64,000 bases of DNA from CAJQQK01 sp965224225 (GCA_965224225.1 CBDCZF010000035.1:682001-746000), one strand, 5' to 3'; positions 51,784 through 63,071 are shown, counted from the first letter of the stretch. Numbers and translations: made by a program. The notes: a model not told the origin generated them from the sequence alone.

Positions 51784-52494
51784 GTGCTGAAAGAACTCAT
51801 CCTATGCGCCCGGCTGTCTTCATACTGGGCGGCACGCACGCTGCTTGCCGGCATCGCCCTGTTCGTTCTGGCGGTCCTTTTCATTCTCGCCGTTTTGCGC
51901 TTCGTCAATCCGCCGGGTTCGGCCGTGATGCTGCGCGATTATCTTGCCGGCGCACGTGTCCAGCACCAGTGGCTCGCAATCGAGCGCATCTCACCCAATC
52001 TGATCCGCGCCGTCATCAACTCTGAAGACGCCCGCTTTTGCATGCATAATGGCATCGATTTCCGTGAGTTTCGCCGCGCGCTCAAAACCGCCGAGACCAA
52101 GGGCATCGCCGCCGTGCGCGGGGCGAGCACGATCACCATGCAGGTCGCCAAGAACCTGTTTCTATGGACGGAACGCGACCTTGGCCGCAAGGCGCTCGAG
52201 CTTGCGATCACGCCGCTGCTGGAACTGATGTGGCCGAAGCGCCGGATACTCGAGGTCTATCTGAACATTGCTCAATGGGGCCCGGGCTTGTTCGGGGTCC
52301 GGGTCGCAGCCAGAGCCCATTTCGGCCGCGATGCAATCGACCTGACGGCGCGGCAGGCCGCTCTTCTCGCCGCCAGCCTGCCGGCCCCCTCCCGGCGCCG
52401 AGCGGGCGCTGCCGGCGCCCAAACCCGGCGCATTGCCCGGCGCCTCGAGCGGCGCATGCAGGCCGACGCGGCACCGACAGGCTGCGTTTCATGA
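51784..52494 (+). CDS. mtgA: monofunctional peptidoglycan glycosyltransferase
   Basis: The 236-residue GT51 enzyme has one N-terminal membrane anchor (about 15-40). Catalytic Glu lies in INSEDARFCMHNGIDFREF, and the other conserved motifs are GASTITMQVAKNLFLWTERD, KALELAITPLLELMWPKRRI and LEVYLNIAQWGPGLFGVRVA. It polymerises lipid II into glycan strands at the outer face of the inner membrane. GTG start at 51784 with AGAGG just upstream. The C-terminal 25 residues are basic. Confidence 0.93.
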   Translation: MLKELILCARLSSYWAARTLLAGIALFVLAVLFILAVLRFVNPPGSAVMLRDYLAGARVQHQWLAIERISPNLIRAVINSEDARFCMHNGIDFREFRRALKTAETKGIAAVRGASTITMQVAKNLFLWTERDLGRKALELAITPLLELMWPKRRILEVYLNIAQWGPGLFGVRVAARAHFGRDAIDLTARQAALLAASLPAPSRRRAGAAGAQTRRIARRLERRMQADAAPTGCVS

Positions 52495-52659
52495 TCTTCT
52501 CGAGACGACCGCGAAGAAAGGTTGGATTTTCAGGCGGAACTCGACTATAAGCCCCGTTCCATCCGGCATTGACCGTTCGAATTTGCTGATCCGCACCTGT
52601 CGCGCGGCGTCCGAGGACGCTGATGGCGAGGCTGGCGGGTCTGTCCAGGAGTTGCGAAA

Positions 52660-52845
52660 ATGGCTGTACCCAAGCGAAAAACCAGCCCGATGAAGCGCGG
52701 ATCCCGTCGCTCGGCTGATGCGCTCAAATCACCGACCTACGTCGAGGATCGCGAAAGCGGCGAGTTGCGCCGGCCCCATCACATCGACCTCAAGTCGGGC
52801 AAATACCGCGGCCGCCAGGTGCTGCCGGCGAGCGAGGACGTCTGA
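52660..52845 (+). CDS. rpmF: 50S ribosomal protein L32
   Basis: The 61-residue basic protein reads MAVPKRKTSPMKRGSRRSAD and has the alphaproteobacterial tail RRPHHIDLKSGKYRGRQVL. The zinc-binding cysteines of some L32 proteins are absent, which is normal in this class. The usual plsX/fabH neighbours are not seen. The region 52495-52659 before it contains no gene. Confidence 0.97.
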   Translation: MAVPKRKTSPMKRGSRRSADALKSPTYVEDRESGELRRPHHIDLKSGKYRGRQVLPASEDV

Positions 52846-53034
52846 GCGGGCCGGCCAGCCAGCAGCGCTTGAATGCCGCCCCGCGAGGAGATGACCAGCC
52901 CATTGGGCTCGGCCGGAGTGTAACTATCTTCTCGCCACAAATGCGTGCTTGGACTAAGATTAGTATGAGCACGAATAGCCCGCAGCAGCGTATTTGCGGC
53001 CGCTACTCTAAGGCCAAGAGACCGGAGCCACCCC

Positions 53035-53457
53035 ATGTCGATCAGAGCGATCCCCCTCATCTTATTTGTCTTTATCCTCTACAACGTCATCGTTCTACTC
53101 GGCAGCCAGTTCGGCTTCGGCGACAACCCGGATGAGATCCTGCGCACCGTCGTCCTGCCGATCCCAATGCTGAACGGCCACAGTTGGACGTTCACCTGGG
53201 GTGATCTTATTGTTCTGTTGCTGTTTGCCACCTTGTTTGTCGAACTCCTCAAGGCGACCTACACATCGGGCACCTCGCTGCTTGATCATGGCCTTTCGAT
53301 GCTCGTCTTCGTCGTCTGCCTGATCGAGTTCCTGATGGTGCGCCAGGCCCAGACCTCGGTGTTCTTCTTCATCACGGTCGCAACCTTGATAGACGTGATC
53401 GCCGGCTACACGATCGGCATCCGCGTTGCCCGGCGCGACCTAGCTATCGGCGGCTGA
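53035..53457 (+). CDS. uncharacterised small inner-membrane protein
   Basis: The 140-residue protein has four hydrophobic segments: IPLILFVFILYNVIVLL, LIVLLLFATLFVELLK, MLVFVVCLIEFLMV and VFFFITVATLIDVIAGY. A short periplasmic-type loop after segment one reads NPDEILRTVVLPIPMLNGH. No family recognised. It stands alone between rpmF and the EAL-domain gene; promoter and terminator signals were not identified. The spacer 53458-53751 holds nothing recognisable. Confidence 0.8.
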   Translation: MSIRAIPLILFVFILYNVIVLLGSQFGFGDNPDEILRTVVLPIPMLNGHSWTFTWGDLIVLLLFATLFVELLKATYTSGTSLLDHGLSMLVFVVCLIEFLMVRQAQTSVFFFITVATLIDVIAGYTIGIRVARRDLAIGG

Positions 53458-53751
53458 TCCAACGATCAAATCCCTCGCAACCCAATCTGCGATTCCGACA
53501 TTCACTGTAGGTTTTGAGGATTGCCACGGCTCCGGCAGCCGTGGCGAAGCCGGCGTGTGCGCCCTTCGCTGACAATTTGCCAATAATTTCTCGAAAATGC
53601 ATTCAGGGCCAAATTTTCAAAGGTTGTTAGTGATTCGCACATAAGTTGAAGCGATGCATGTGTCAGCAGGCAGTGTTCATTCGTAAACAAGTCAGAAGAT
53701 GCTCAGCTGGGTGATGTTTTGGACAGCTGAGTGCTCCGGGGCTGATCGAAC

Positions 53752-55518
53752 GTGAGCAAAGAGCAAGTTATGGTGGCCGAACCAGAAGATCCGGCACCGC
53801 TATTGTCAGGCAGAGATGTCGACCAGGCCCTGTTCGAGAACGTCCAGGAAGCAGTTGTCAGTGCTGACGAAGGCTCCGAGACATCATTCGTTTGGACCAC
53901 CGACCCCGACCAAATTGCCTGGGAGCCCAACGCGCTCGAAGTGCTCGGCGTGCGTAACGTCTCAAATATCGTCAATCGCTATCACTTTGAACTTTTGATC
54001 GCGCCCGAGCATGTTCTGAGGCGCCAGCAGGCTTTTTCGACGACATTCGGCGAAGACCTCGGCAACGGCGTGCCTTACCGTATCCATTACCGCTTTTCAC
54101 CGGGCGGCATGCGCACGAACAAGAGCATCTGGATCGAAGAGCAGGGGCGCTGGTGGGCCGATGATCGCGGCCAGCCCTGCCGGGCGCGCAGCAAGATCCG
54201 CGTCCTATCGGATGCCAGCCGGCTGAGCAATCAGGCAGGTCCGCACAACGACTACGATGAATTGACCGGTCAACTCAATCGCATCCGCCTGACCGCCGCT
54301 CTCGAAGCCGTCATCAAGAGGTGTGTTAACTCCGGTGCCAACGGCGCCTTCCTCGTCGCCTCGGTCAGCAATCTTTCGATCATCAACGAAACGTTCGGTT
54401 TCGATGTGGGTGACGAGGTGATCGCCAAGGTTGCCCAAGTTCTGAACAGCAAGCTGAGGGGCGGCGATTCGATCGGCCGCTATTCATCGAACAAGTTCGG
54501 CATCGTGCTCAATGACTGCGGCCCAAGCTCAATGCGTATCGCCGCTGAACGCCTCACCAAGGCGGTTGCCAATGTCTCACTCGAGGATGTCGGCTGCCCG
54601 ATCTCCGCGACCATGTCGATCGGCGGCGTGCTGGTGCCGGACCACGCAGCGACCGTCAATGACGCCCTGAGCCGCGCGCTCCAGGCGCTCAGCACGGCCA
54701 AAAGCAGGCGATTGAGTTGTTTCGTTGGCTATGAATCGAATCCCGAAAGGGAGAGTGCGCGCCAGCGCAATGTATTGATTGCAGAGGAAGTGCGCCAGGC
54801 GCTGAACGAGCAGCGTATGCACCTCGTGCTGCAGCCTGTCGTCGACAGCAAAACGCGCAAGCCGGCTTTCTACGAATGCCTGATGCGCATGACCAAACCC
54901 AATGGCACGGTTGTCTCGGCAGGTGAATTCATCGAGGTCGCCGAACAGCTCGGCCTGTCGAAGCAGATCGATGAATGCACGCTGACGCTGGCGATCGGCC
55001 TGCTCAACGCCGACCCCGACATCAAGCTGTCACTCAACGTTTCGAGCCTGACCTGCGCGGACCATGACTGGCTTTTGAAACTGTACAGCTATATCGGCTC
55101 ACGCCGTGATCTCGCCGAGCGCCTGATCATCGAGATTACCGAGACGGCCGCGATCCACGATCTCGACCAGTCGATCATCTTCGTCGATACCTTGAAGGAA
55201 ATGGGCTGCAAGGTCGCCATCGATGATTTCGGCGCCGGCTACAGCTCGTTCAAAAACCTCAAGCTCCTGCCCGTCGACATGGTCAAGATCGACGGCGCGT
55301 TCGTGCGCAATCTGACCCGCGATCCGTCCGACCGGATCTTTCTGCGTACGATGGCCGAGCTCGCCGAGAATTTCGACATGGTCACGGTCGCCGAATTCGT
55401 GATCGACGAACCGACTGCGGAAATCGCGGCGAGTACCGGCATGACCTACCTGCAGGGTTTTCATCTTGGCCGGCCCGTGCCGCCTAGCGAAGTCTCGGCC
55501 AAGTTCGCGCACCTGTGA
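53752..55518 (+). CDS. PAS/degenerate GGDEF/EAL-domain c-di-GMP signalling protein
   Basis: The 588-residue cytosolic protein starts at GTG 53752 (ATG 53770 is an alternative). A PAS-like N-terminal part (about 25-160: FVWTTDPDQIAWEPNALEVL) is followed by a GGDEF-fold domain (about 165-325), whose signature site reads GRYSSNKFGIVL instead of GGDEF, so it should not synthesise c-di-GMP. An EAL domain (about 340-585) follows. Its catalytic set is largely kept: FYECLMRM (EAL variant with the Glu), SLNVSS, IIEITET, KVAIDDFGAGYSSF, MVKIDGAFV, VAEFVIDE and YLQGFHLGRPV. It is probably a phosphodiesterase or a c-di-GMP receptor. Confidence 0.88.
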   Translation: MSKEQVMVAEPEDPAPLLSGRDVDQALFENVQEAVVSADEGSETSFVWTTDPDQIAWEPNALEVLGVRNVSNIVNRYHFELLIAPEHVLRRQQAFSTTFGEDLGNGVPYRIHYRFSPGGMRTNKSIWIEEQGRWWADDRGQPCRARSKIRVLSDASRLSNQAGPHNDYDELTGQLNRIRLTAALEAVIKRCVNSGANGAFLVASVSNLSIINETFGFDVGDEVIAKVAQVLNSKLRGGDSIGRYSSNKFGIVLNDCGPSSMRIAAERLTKAVANVSLEDVGCPISATMSIGGVLVPDHAATVNDALSRALQALSTAKSRRLSCFVGYESNPERESARQRNVLIAEEVRQALNEQRMHLVLQPVVDSKTRKPAFYECLMRMTKPNGTVVSAGEFIEVAEQLGLSKQIDECTLTLAIGLLNADPDIKLSLNVSSLTCADHDWLLKLYSYIGSRRDLAERLIIEITETAAIHDLDQSIIFVDTLKEMGCKVAIDDFGAGYSSFKNLKLLPVDMVKIDGAFVRNLTRDPSDRIFLRTMAELAENFDMVTVAEFVIDEPTAEIAASTGMTYLQGFHLGRPVPPSEVSAKFAHL

Positions 55519-55557
55519 GCCGCTCAGAACAGGCAACCTCTGCGACAATCGATTCTG

Positions 55558-56466
55558 TCATCGGCTCATCCGCCGGCGGGTGAGGCGTGCCTCGCGCCAG
55601 GCGATGACGATGCCGCTGGCAACGATGATGGCAATACCAAGCCAGGTTAACGGTTCGGGAATGTCGCGGAACAATAGGTAGCCGACAATCGTCGCCGAAA
55701 CGATCTCGACATAGCTGTACGGCGCGAGTTGCGGCGCGCTCGCCCATTCGTGAGCGACGATGATCAAATAGTGGCCAGCCGCTGCAATCACCCCGAGCGA
55801 GACCATCATCGCAAAGTGCATGGGGGTTGGTGTCGACCAGTAGAAGGGCAAAGCGATCGATGCGGCGATGGTGCCGACAACGCCCGTCATCAGCAGTGTC
55901 ACGAGCGGCCGCTCGGCACCTGCCATTTTGCGCGTTATAAGCACGTAGACGGCGTAGCAAGTGCCGGCGGCGAGGGCCAGCATCATGGCCGGCGACAACG
56001 CTTGAAATCCCGGCCTGATAATGATCAGCGCGCCGAGAAAGCCGACAAGGACAGCGCTCCAGCGCCAAACGCCGACGCCATCGCCGAGCAGCACGGGCGA
56101 CAGAGCCGTTACAACGAACGGATAAATGAACACGATTGCCAGCGCATCGGCGAGCGCAAGGTCGGCAATCGCTGCGAAAAAGCAAACCGTCGCAACGACC
56201 AGAGTGCCGCCACGCACGAACTGCAGCAACGGCCGCTTCGGGCGCAAACCAGCCAGGCCGTAGCGCCACAGGACGACCGGCAAGAGCAACACGCAATGAA
56301 AGAAATACCGTGCCCAAACGATTTCGACGGTGGTGTGATGAGCGCTCAGCATTTTGGCGATGCCGTCCATTACCGGAATGAGCGACATGGCAAGCACCAT
56401 CAGCACCATGCCGGCGGCCGGACTGCCGGCCGTAACGGGCGCCTGTACTGTTCTGATTGCAGGCAT
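55558..56466 (-). CDS. EamA/DMT-superfamily transporter
   Basis: The 302-residue protein has ten predicted membrane helices in two EamA repeats (first about 15-145, second about 155-290). Motifs are EIVWARYFFHCVLLLPVVLW in repeat one and LAPYSYVEIVSATIVGYLLF with GIAIIVASGIVIAWRE at the end. ATG 56466 is used (GGGAA upstream); the longer frame adds 16 residues without hydrophobic character. It probably exports small metabolites or amino acids. Divergent from the hydrolase-OsmC gene. Confidence 0.88.
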   Translation of the reverse strand: MPAIRTVQAPVTAGSPAAGMVLMVLAMSLIPVMDGIAKMLSAHHTTVEIVWARYFFHCVLLLPVVLWRYGLAGLRPKRPLLQFVRGGTLVVATVCFFAAIADLALADALAIVFIYPFVVTALSPVLLGDGVGVWRWSAVLVGFLGALIIIRPGFQALSPAMMLALAAGTCYAVYVLITRKMAGAERPLVTLLMTGVVGTIAASIALPFYWSTPTPMHFAMMVSLGVIAAAGHYLIIVAHEWASAPQLAPYSYVEIVSATIVGYLLFRDIPEPLTWLGIAIIVASGIVIAWREARLTRRRMSR

Positions 56467-56605
56467 CGATGTTCCCGTCGGCAGGCGAAGAGTTGAGAGA
56501 TCGTGATGGCGCAAGGCGGCCTGATCATGTGGCAGGATATGATCGAGACCTTTCCAATGTTGATAGGTCCTGTTCGGTCGTTTGGGTCAATGGAGAATGC
56601 TCTCG

Positions 56606-57826
56606 ATGAACAATTCCACGAAGTTGATGTTTCCAGGTACCAGCGGCGGCGAACTGGCAGCACGCCTCGATTTGCCGACTGGAACGGTCAGGGGGTATGC
56701 ACTGTTCGCGCATTGCTTCACGTGTTCGAAGGATATCCTGGCCGCCAGACGCATTGCCCAGGGCCTCGCAAGCCACGGCATTGGTGTGCTGAGGTTCGAC
56801 TTCACCGGACTCGGCTCATCCGACGGTGAATTTGCCAATACCAACTTTTCCTCGAACATCGCCGATCTGAAAGCCGCGGCAACCTATCTGAATGAGAACT
56901 TCGGCCCACCGGATCTGTTGATCGGTCATTCACTCGGCGGTGCCGCGGTCCTGGCGGTTGCCGGTGAGATCCCTGAGGCGAAAGGTGTCATCACGATCGG
57001 AGCACCATCAGATGTCGAACATGTCCTGCACAATTTCAGCGCCCACCTCGATGAAATCGACACGACCGGCGAAGCCGAAGTCAGCCTCGGGGGCCGAACG
57101 TTCAAGATCCGCCGCGAATTCATCGAGGACGCCCAGGCCCAGCGCCTGGAGGAGCGGATCGCCAACCTCAAGCGGGCGTTACTGGTCATGCACTCGCCCC
57201 TCGATCAGACCGTCGGGATCGAGCATGCAAGCCGGATCTTCGCGGCGGCCAAGCATCCCAAGAGCTTCATTTCGCTCGACAAGGCTGATCATCTACTGAG
57301 TCTGGAGGCGGACGCGACCTACGTCGCAGACATCATCTCGGCTTGGGCGGGCCGTCTCATGGAACGCAAACCGGCGGCAGATGCCGATCACGAAACAGTC
57401 ATCGTTGCAGAAACCGGGCTCGGCAAGTTCCAGAACACGGTGACTGCCGGGCGCCATCATCTGCTCGCTGATGAACCGATCTCCGTCGGTGGCCTCGACA
57501 GCGGGCCATCGCCTTATGATTTTCTCTCAGCGGCCCTTGGCGCCTGCACCGCGATGACATTGCGGATGTATGCAGGCTACAAGAAATTGCCGCTTGGCCG
57601 CGTAACGGTCGAGGTTTCCCACGGCAAGGTGCCGGCCGACCACTGCAGCGACTGCGTCGCGGCAGCCGAGGGCCGTACCGGCAAGATCGACCGCTTCGAA
57701 AGGGTGATCAGCATCGATGGCGAAATCACCCCGGAATTGCGCGACAAGCTTGTGGAAATTGCCGGCAAATGCCCGGTTCATCGGACTTTGGAGACATCAT
57801 CGGCCGTTGTCACGCGGGTTGCATGA
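56606..57826 (+). CDS. bifunctional alpha/beta hydrolase-OsmC family protein
   Basis: The 406-residue fusion starts at ATG 56606. The N-terminal alpha/beta hydrolase (about 1-250) has the nucleophile elbow LLIGHSLGGAAVLAV, acid region MHSPLDQTVGIEHA and His in DKADHLLS. The C-terminal OsmC/Ohr domain (about 270-405) has its two redox cysteines in ALGACTAMTLRMYA and GKCPVHRTLE. It probably breaks down organic or lipid peroxides, with the hydrolase releasing fatty acyl groups. Such fusions are widespread in proteobacteria. The longer frame upstream has no ribosome site. Confidence 0.92.
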   Translation: MNNSTKLMFPGTSGGELAARLDLPTGTVRGYALFAHCFTCSKDILAARRIAQGLASHGIGVLRFDFTGLGSSDGEFANTNFSSNIADLKAAATYLNENFGPPDLLIGHSLGGAAVLAVAGEIPEAKGVITIGAPSDVEHVLHNFSAHLDEIDTTGEAEVSLGGRTFKIRREFIEDAQAQRLEERIANLKRALLVMHSPLDQTVGIEHASRIFAAAKHPKSFISLDKADHLLSLEADATYVADIISAWAGRLMERKPAADADHETVIVAETGLGKFQNTVTAGRHHLLADEPISVGGLDSGPSPYDFLSAALGACTAMTLRMYAGYKKLPLGRVTVEVSHGKVPADHCSDCVAAAEGRTGKIDRFERVISIDGEITPELRDKLVEIAGKCPVHRTLETSSAVVTRVA

Positions 57827-58195
57827 GCCGAGCTGCCGCTACGGCCAGTCGACGGTTACGAGCCCCTGGTTCCGGCTGAAACCCGGGAAAAACAGCGCAT
57901 TTCAGCTGGGCGAGCCGTCGCACTTTGATTGCCGGTTTGCCGCTGATTGAAGATTTCGGCGCAAATGCGTCATTCAAGCCCGCTGCAACCCGTTGAAGGG
58001 CGTGGCGACGCATGTTAGAGACAGCGCGATTTCGCGAGCAACGGCTGGCTCCTGGCTCAATCGATATCCGGGGGTTCGCTGGTTTTCCATGCTCTCAGAG
58101 CCCATATCGGGTCCTGCATTCGGTCGTCTTGGATGAAGGGCTCTCCCGAACATGCCCTTTAGACTTCAGGCCCAGTTATCTAGGAAGCAGCGAAC
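57827..58195. promoter_or_regulatory. ATP synthase operon upstream region
   Basis: The 369 bases have no recognisable gene and must carry the promoter of the atp operon. I see no strong hairpin or operator palindrome. Confidence 0.45.
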
Positions 58196-58756
58196 GTGGC
58201 GAGCAGTGAAGCGATGATGGCTGGTGTGGCAGGGCGATATGCCTCAGCCCTTCTCGATACCGCGAATGAACAAGGCCAGCTCGACGCTGTCGAACGCGAC
58301 CTCAATGCCATATCGGGCCTGCTCGACGAGAGCGAGGATCTGCGCCGGCTGGTGCGCAGTCCGGTGTTTTCGGCCGATGACCAGACACGCGCCCTAGAGG
58401 CAATCCTGGCCAAGGGCGGTGTTGCGGGCCTGACGCTCAATTTCTTCAAGCTGCTGGTGCGCAACCGCCGGCTGTTTGCCGCCGCTGACATCATCAAGGC
58501 ATTCAAGGCGCTCGCAGCCGAGATGCGCGGCGAGGTGCAGGCCGAGGTTGCCTCGGCCGTGGCGCTTAACGACGCCCAGCTCAACGAACTCAGAGATACG
58601 CTCAAGGCATCGGTCGGCAAAGACGTCCAGATCGATGCCAAGGTCGATCCTTCCCTGCTTGGCGGCCTCGTCGTCAAAATCGGCAGCCGCATGATCGACT
58701 CATCCCTTAAAACCAAGATTGCAACGCTCAAGACGCGCATGAAAGAGGTTGGATAG
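58196..58756 (+). CDS. atpH: F1 ATP synthase delta subunit
   Basis: The 186-residue protein starts at GTG 58196. The delta/OSCP fold includes AGRYASALLDTANEQGQLDA and the C-terminal signature VDPSLLGGLVVKIGSRMIDS. It links F1 to the b subunits of the stator. First gene of the F1 operon; the next gene starts immediately after its stop. The F0 genes are not in the window, as usual for alphaproteobacteria with split atp operons. Confidence 0.97.
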   Translation: MASSEAMMAGVAGRYASALLDTANEQGQLDAVERDLNAISGLLDESEDLRRLVRSPVFSADDQTRALEAILAKGGVAGLTLNFFKLLVRNRRLFAAADIIKAFKALAAEMRGEVQAEVASAVALNDAQLNELRDTLKASVGKDVQIDAKVDPSLLGGLVVKIGSRMIDSSLKTKIATLKTRMKEVG

Positions 58757-60292
<1,536 letters not shown>

Positions 60293-60339
60293 TCGTTCCG
60301 CCAACCGCTTAAGACAAAACGGGAGGCGCGGGGCGCCGC

Positions 60340-61239
60340 ATGCCGAGCTTAAAGGACCTCAGAAACCGTATCGCCTCGGTCAAGGCGACACGGAAGATCA
60401 CGCAGGCCATGCAGATGGTGGCTGCCGCCAAGTTGCGCCGCGCCCAGGAAGCTGCGATCTCGGCCAGGCCCTATGCCGAGCGTATGGGTGCGGTAATGGC
60501 CAATCTCAACCAGTCGGCAGGCGATGGAGCGGGCGGTGATGCCTCACCGTTGCTGGTCGGTACCGGCAAACAGGACGTTCATCTCCTCGTCGTGATGACG
60601 GCAGAGCGTGGCCTGTGCGGCGGCTTCAACTCCAACATCGTGCGCATGGCCCGGGCCGACATCCTGCGCCTGCAGCGCGAAGGCAAGACCGTCAAGCTTC
60701 TGTGCGTCGGGCGTAAGGGGGTCGATATCCTGAAGCGCGACTTCGAGGCATTGATCGTCGATCGTGTCGACTTCCGCGAGGTCAAACAGATCGGGTTTGC
60801 CAATGCCGAGCAGGTCACACGCCAGGTGCTCTCGATGTTCGAGGCCGGCGAGTTCGACGTCTGCACGATCTATTTCTCCGAGTTCAAATCCGTTATCTCG
60901 CAGGTCCCGACGGCGCTGCAGTTGATCCCGGCCAAGTTCGAAGCTGCAGAAGAAGCCAATGCCGCACCGGCGACCGGCGGCCAGGCGATTTACGAATATG
61001 AACCAAGCCAGGAAGAAATCCTTGGCTTCCTGCTCGAGCGCAACATCGGCGCCCAGATCTTCCGCGGCCTGCTCGAGAACGCGGCATCCGAACAGGGCGC
61101 GCGCATGTCGGCGATGGACAGCGCAACACGCAATGCGGGCGAGATGATCGACAAGCTGACGATCTCCTACAACCGCCAGCGCCAGGCCCAGATCACCAAG
61201 GAACTCATCGAAATCATCTCGGGCGCCGAGGCGCTCTAA
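60340..61239 (+). CDS. atpG: F1 ATP synthase gamma subunit
   Basis: The 299-residue central rotor shaft begins MPSLKDLRNRIASVKATRKI and contains QAMQMVAAAKLRRAQ and the signature MDSATRNAGEMIDKLTISYN near the C-terminus with RQAQITKELIEIISGA. It is slightly longer than the family mean owing to the segment ATGGQAIYEYEPSQEE, normal in alphaproteobacteria. Confidence 0.98.
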   Translation: MPSLKDLRNRIASVKATRKITQAMQMVAAAKLRRAQEAAISARPYAERMGAVMANLNQSAGDGAGGDASPLLVGTGKQDVHLLVVMTAERGLCGGFNSNIVRMARADILRLQREGKTVKLLCVGRKGVDILKRDFEALIVDRVDFREVKQIGFANAEQVTRQVLSMFEAGEFDVCTIYFSEFKSVISQVPTALQLIPAKFEAAEEANAAPATGGQAIYEYEPSQEEILGFLLERNIGAQIFRGLLENAASEQGARMSAMDSATRNAGEMIDKLTISYNRQRQAQITKELIEIISGAEAL

Positions 61240-61262
61240 CGCAATACGCAAGGATCGGATAA

Positions 61263-62723
61263 ATGGCTGACAAAGTAACCGGACAAGTGCGCCAGGTCAT
61301 GGGCGCTGTCGTCGACGTGCAGTTCGATGATCACCTGCCCTCGATTCTGAACGCCCTAGAGACGACGAATGAAACGACCAAGTCGAAGGATAATCCGGAT
61401 GGTCGCCTCGTCCTCGAAGTTGCCCAGCACCTCGGCGAAAACACAGTGCGCACGATTGCTATGGATGCAACGGAAGGTCTGGTGCGCGGCCAGATCGTGA
61501 CGGATACCGGCCTGCCGATCGCGGTGCCGGTCGGTGACGAAACGCTTGGCCGCATCATTAACGTCATCGGCAACCCCGTGGATGAAGCCGGTCCCGTCAA
61601 CGCCAATCAGACGGCACCGATCCACGCCCAGGCACCCGAACTCGTGGACCAGTCGACGGAAGCCGAGATCCTGGTCACCGGCATCAAGGTCGTCGACCTG
61701 CTGGCACCTTATGCCAAGGGCGGCAAGATCGGTCTGTTCGGCGGCGCTGGCGTCGGCAAGACCGTGCTGATCATGGAACTCATCAACAACATCGCCAAGA
61801 CGCACGGCGGCTATTCGGTGTTCGCCGGCGTCGGCGAGCGCACGCGCGAGGGCAACGACCTCTATCATGAGATGATCGAATCGGGCGTCAATGTCGACCC
61901 GGCCAAGAATAACGGATCGGCCGCCGGCTCCAAGTGTGCACTGGTCTACGGCCAGATGAACGAGCCACCGGGCGCCCGTGCCCGTGTCGCACTGTCGGGT
62001 CTGACGGTTGCCGAGCACTTCCGCGACCAGGGCCAGGACGTGTTGTTCTTCGTCGACAACATCTTCCGCTTCACGCAGGCAGGCTCCGAAGTGTCGGCAC
62101 TGTTGGGCCGTATCCCTTCTGCTGTCGGCTACCAGCCAACGCTCGGCACCGATATGGGCTCCATGCAGGAGCGCATCACATCGACCAACAAAGGCTCGAT
62201 TACGTCGGTGCAGGCGGTGTACGTGCCGGCCGACGACCTCACCGACCCGGCGCCGGCCTCGACCTTCGCCCACCTCGACGCAACGACCGTGCTGTCGCGG
62301 TCGATTGCTGAGAAGGGCATCTACCCGGCGGTCGACCCGCTCGATTCGACCTCGCGCATGCTCGACCCGCGCATTCTCGGCGACGAGCACTACAACACCG
62401 CACGCCGCGTGCAGGAGGTTCTGCAGCGCTACAAGGCACTTCAGGACATTATCGCGATCCTCGGCATGGACGAGCTTTCTGAAGACGACAAGCTGGTCGT
62501 TGCCCGTGCCCGCAAGATCGAGCGCTTCCTGTCGCAACCATTCGACGTTGCCGCCGTGTTCACGGGCTCCGACGGTGTTCAGGTGTCGCTGGAAGATACG
62601 ATCAAGGGCTTCAAGGGCCTGATCAACGGCGATTACGATCACCTTCCCGAACCGGCATTCTACATGGTCGGCACCATCGAGGAAGCGATCGAGAAGGCCG
62701 AGAAACTGGCCGAAGCCGCTTAA
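61263..62723 (+). CDS. atpD: F1 ATP synthase beta subunit
   Basis: The 486-residue catalytic subunit has Walker A GLFGGAGVGKTVLIMELINN, the catalytic Glu in VGERTREGNDLYHEM and the DELSEED-type lever IIAILGMDELSEDDKLVVAR. The signature PAVDPLDSTSRML is present. Unbroken; 23 bases after atpG. Confidence 0.99.
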   Translation: MADKVTGQVRQVMGAVVDVQFDDHLPSILNALETTNETTKSKDNPDGRLVLEVAQHLGENTVRTIAMDATEGLVRGQIVTDTGLPIAVPVGDETLGRIINVIGNPVDEAGPVNANQTAPIHAQAPELVDQSTEAEILVTGIKVVDLLAPYAKGGKIGLFGGAGVGKTVLIMELINNIAKTHGGYSVFAGVGERTREGNDLYHEMIESGVNVDPAKNNGSAAGSKCALVYGQMNEPPGARARVALSGLTVAEHFRDQGQDVLFFVDNIFRFTQAGSEVSALLGRIPSAVGYQPTLGTDMGSMQERITSTNKGSITSVQAVYVPADDLTDPAPASTFAHLDATTVLSRSIAEKGIYPAVDPLDSTSRMLDPRILGDEHYNTARRVQEVLQRYKALQDIIAILGMDELSEDDKLVVARARKIERFLSQPFDVAAVFTGSDGVQVSLEDTIKGFKGLINGDYDHLPEPAFYMVGTIEEAIEKAEKLAEAA

Positions 62724-62786
62724 AGCTGGCCTCAAGCAATGTCGGCATGCCTCGATGCATGCCGACAATCAGGAACGTTGGCGCGC

Positions 62787-63071
62787 ATGGCTGATGGTCA
62801 AAATGGCAATGGTGCACCAACTGGCGGACACCGCTTCGGCACCTGCTGTGCCGAACTGAGTGAACTGATTGACGGCGACGGCTTCGAGCCTCTCATTTCT
62901 GTCGGCCCCGACGGAATTCTGTACGCAGCGGTTGGCCTGGTGGAGCTCGAAGAGGGTGATGCGGGCATGATCGACCACCCGATCTTCTTCTGCCCGTTTT
63001 GCGGAACGAAGCTGCAGGATCCCGAAGTGGTTCAGGCGCAGATCGCCAGTGAAGGTGAAATACAGCAATAG
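62787..63071 (+). CDS. small zinc-ribbon-like protein between atpD and atpC
   Basis: The 94-residue protein has a Cys pair FGTCCAELSELID near residue 20 and CPFCGTKLQDPE near residue 70. FFCPFCGTKL is a typical zinc-knuckle, and the first pair could complete the site. The middle part is acidic (VGLVELEEGDAGMIDHP). ATG 62787 is chosen as the first Met after the upstream frame crosses the atpD 3' spacer hairpin (GCATGC-rich, 62741-62765). It lies inside the F1 operon, 63 bases after atpD and 52 before atpC. No family recognised. Confidence 0.75.
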   Translation: MADGQNGNGAPTGGHRFGTCCAELSELIDGDGFEPLISVGPDGILYAAVGLVELEEGDAGMIDHPIFFCPFCGTKLQDPEVVQAQIASEGEIQQ

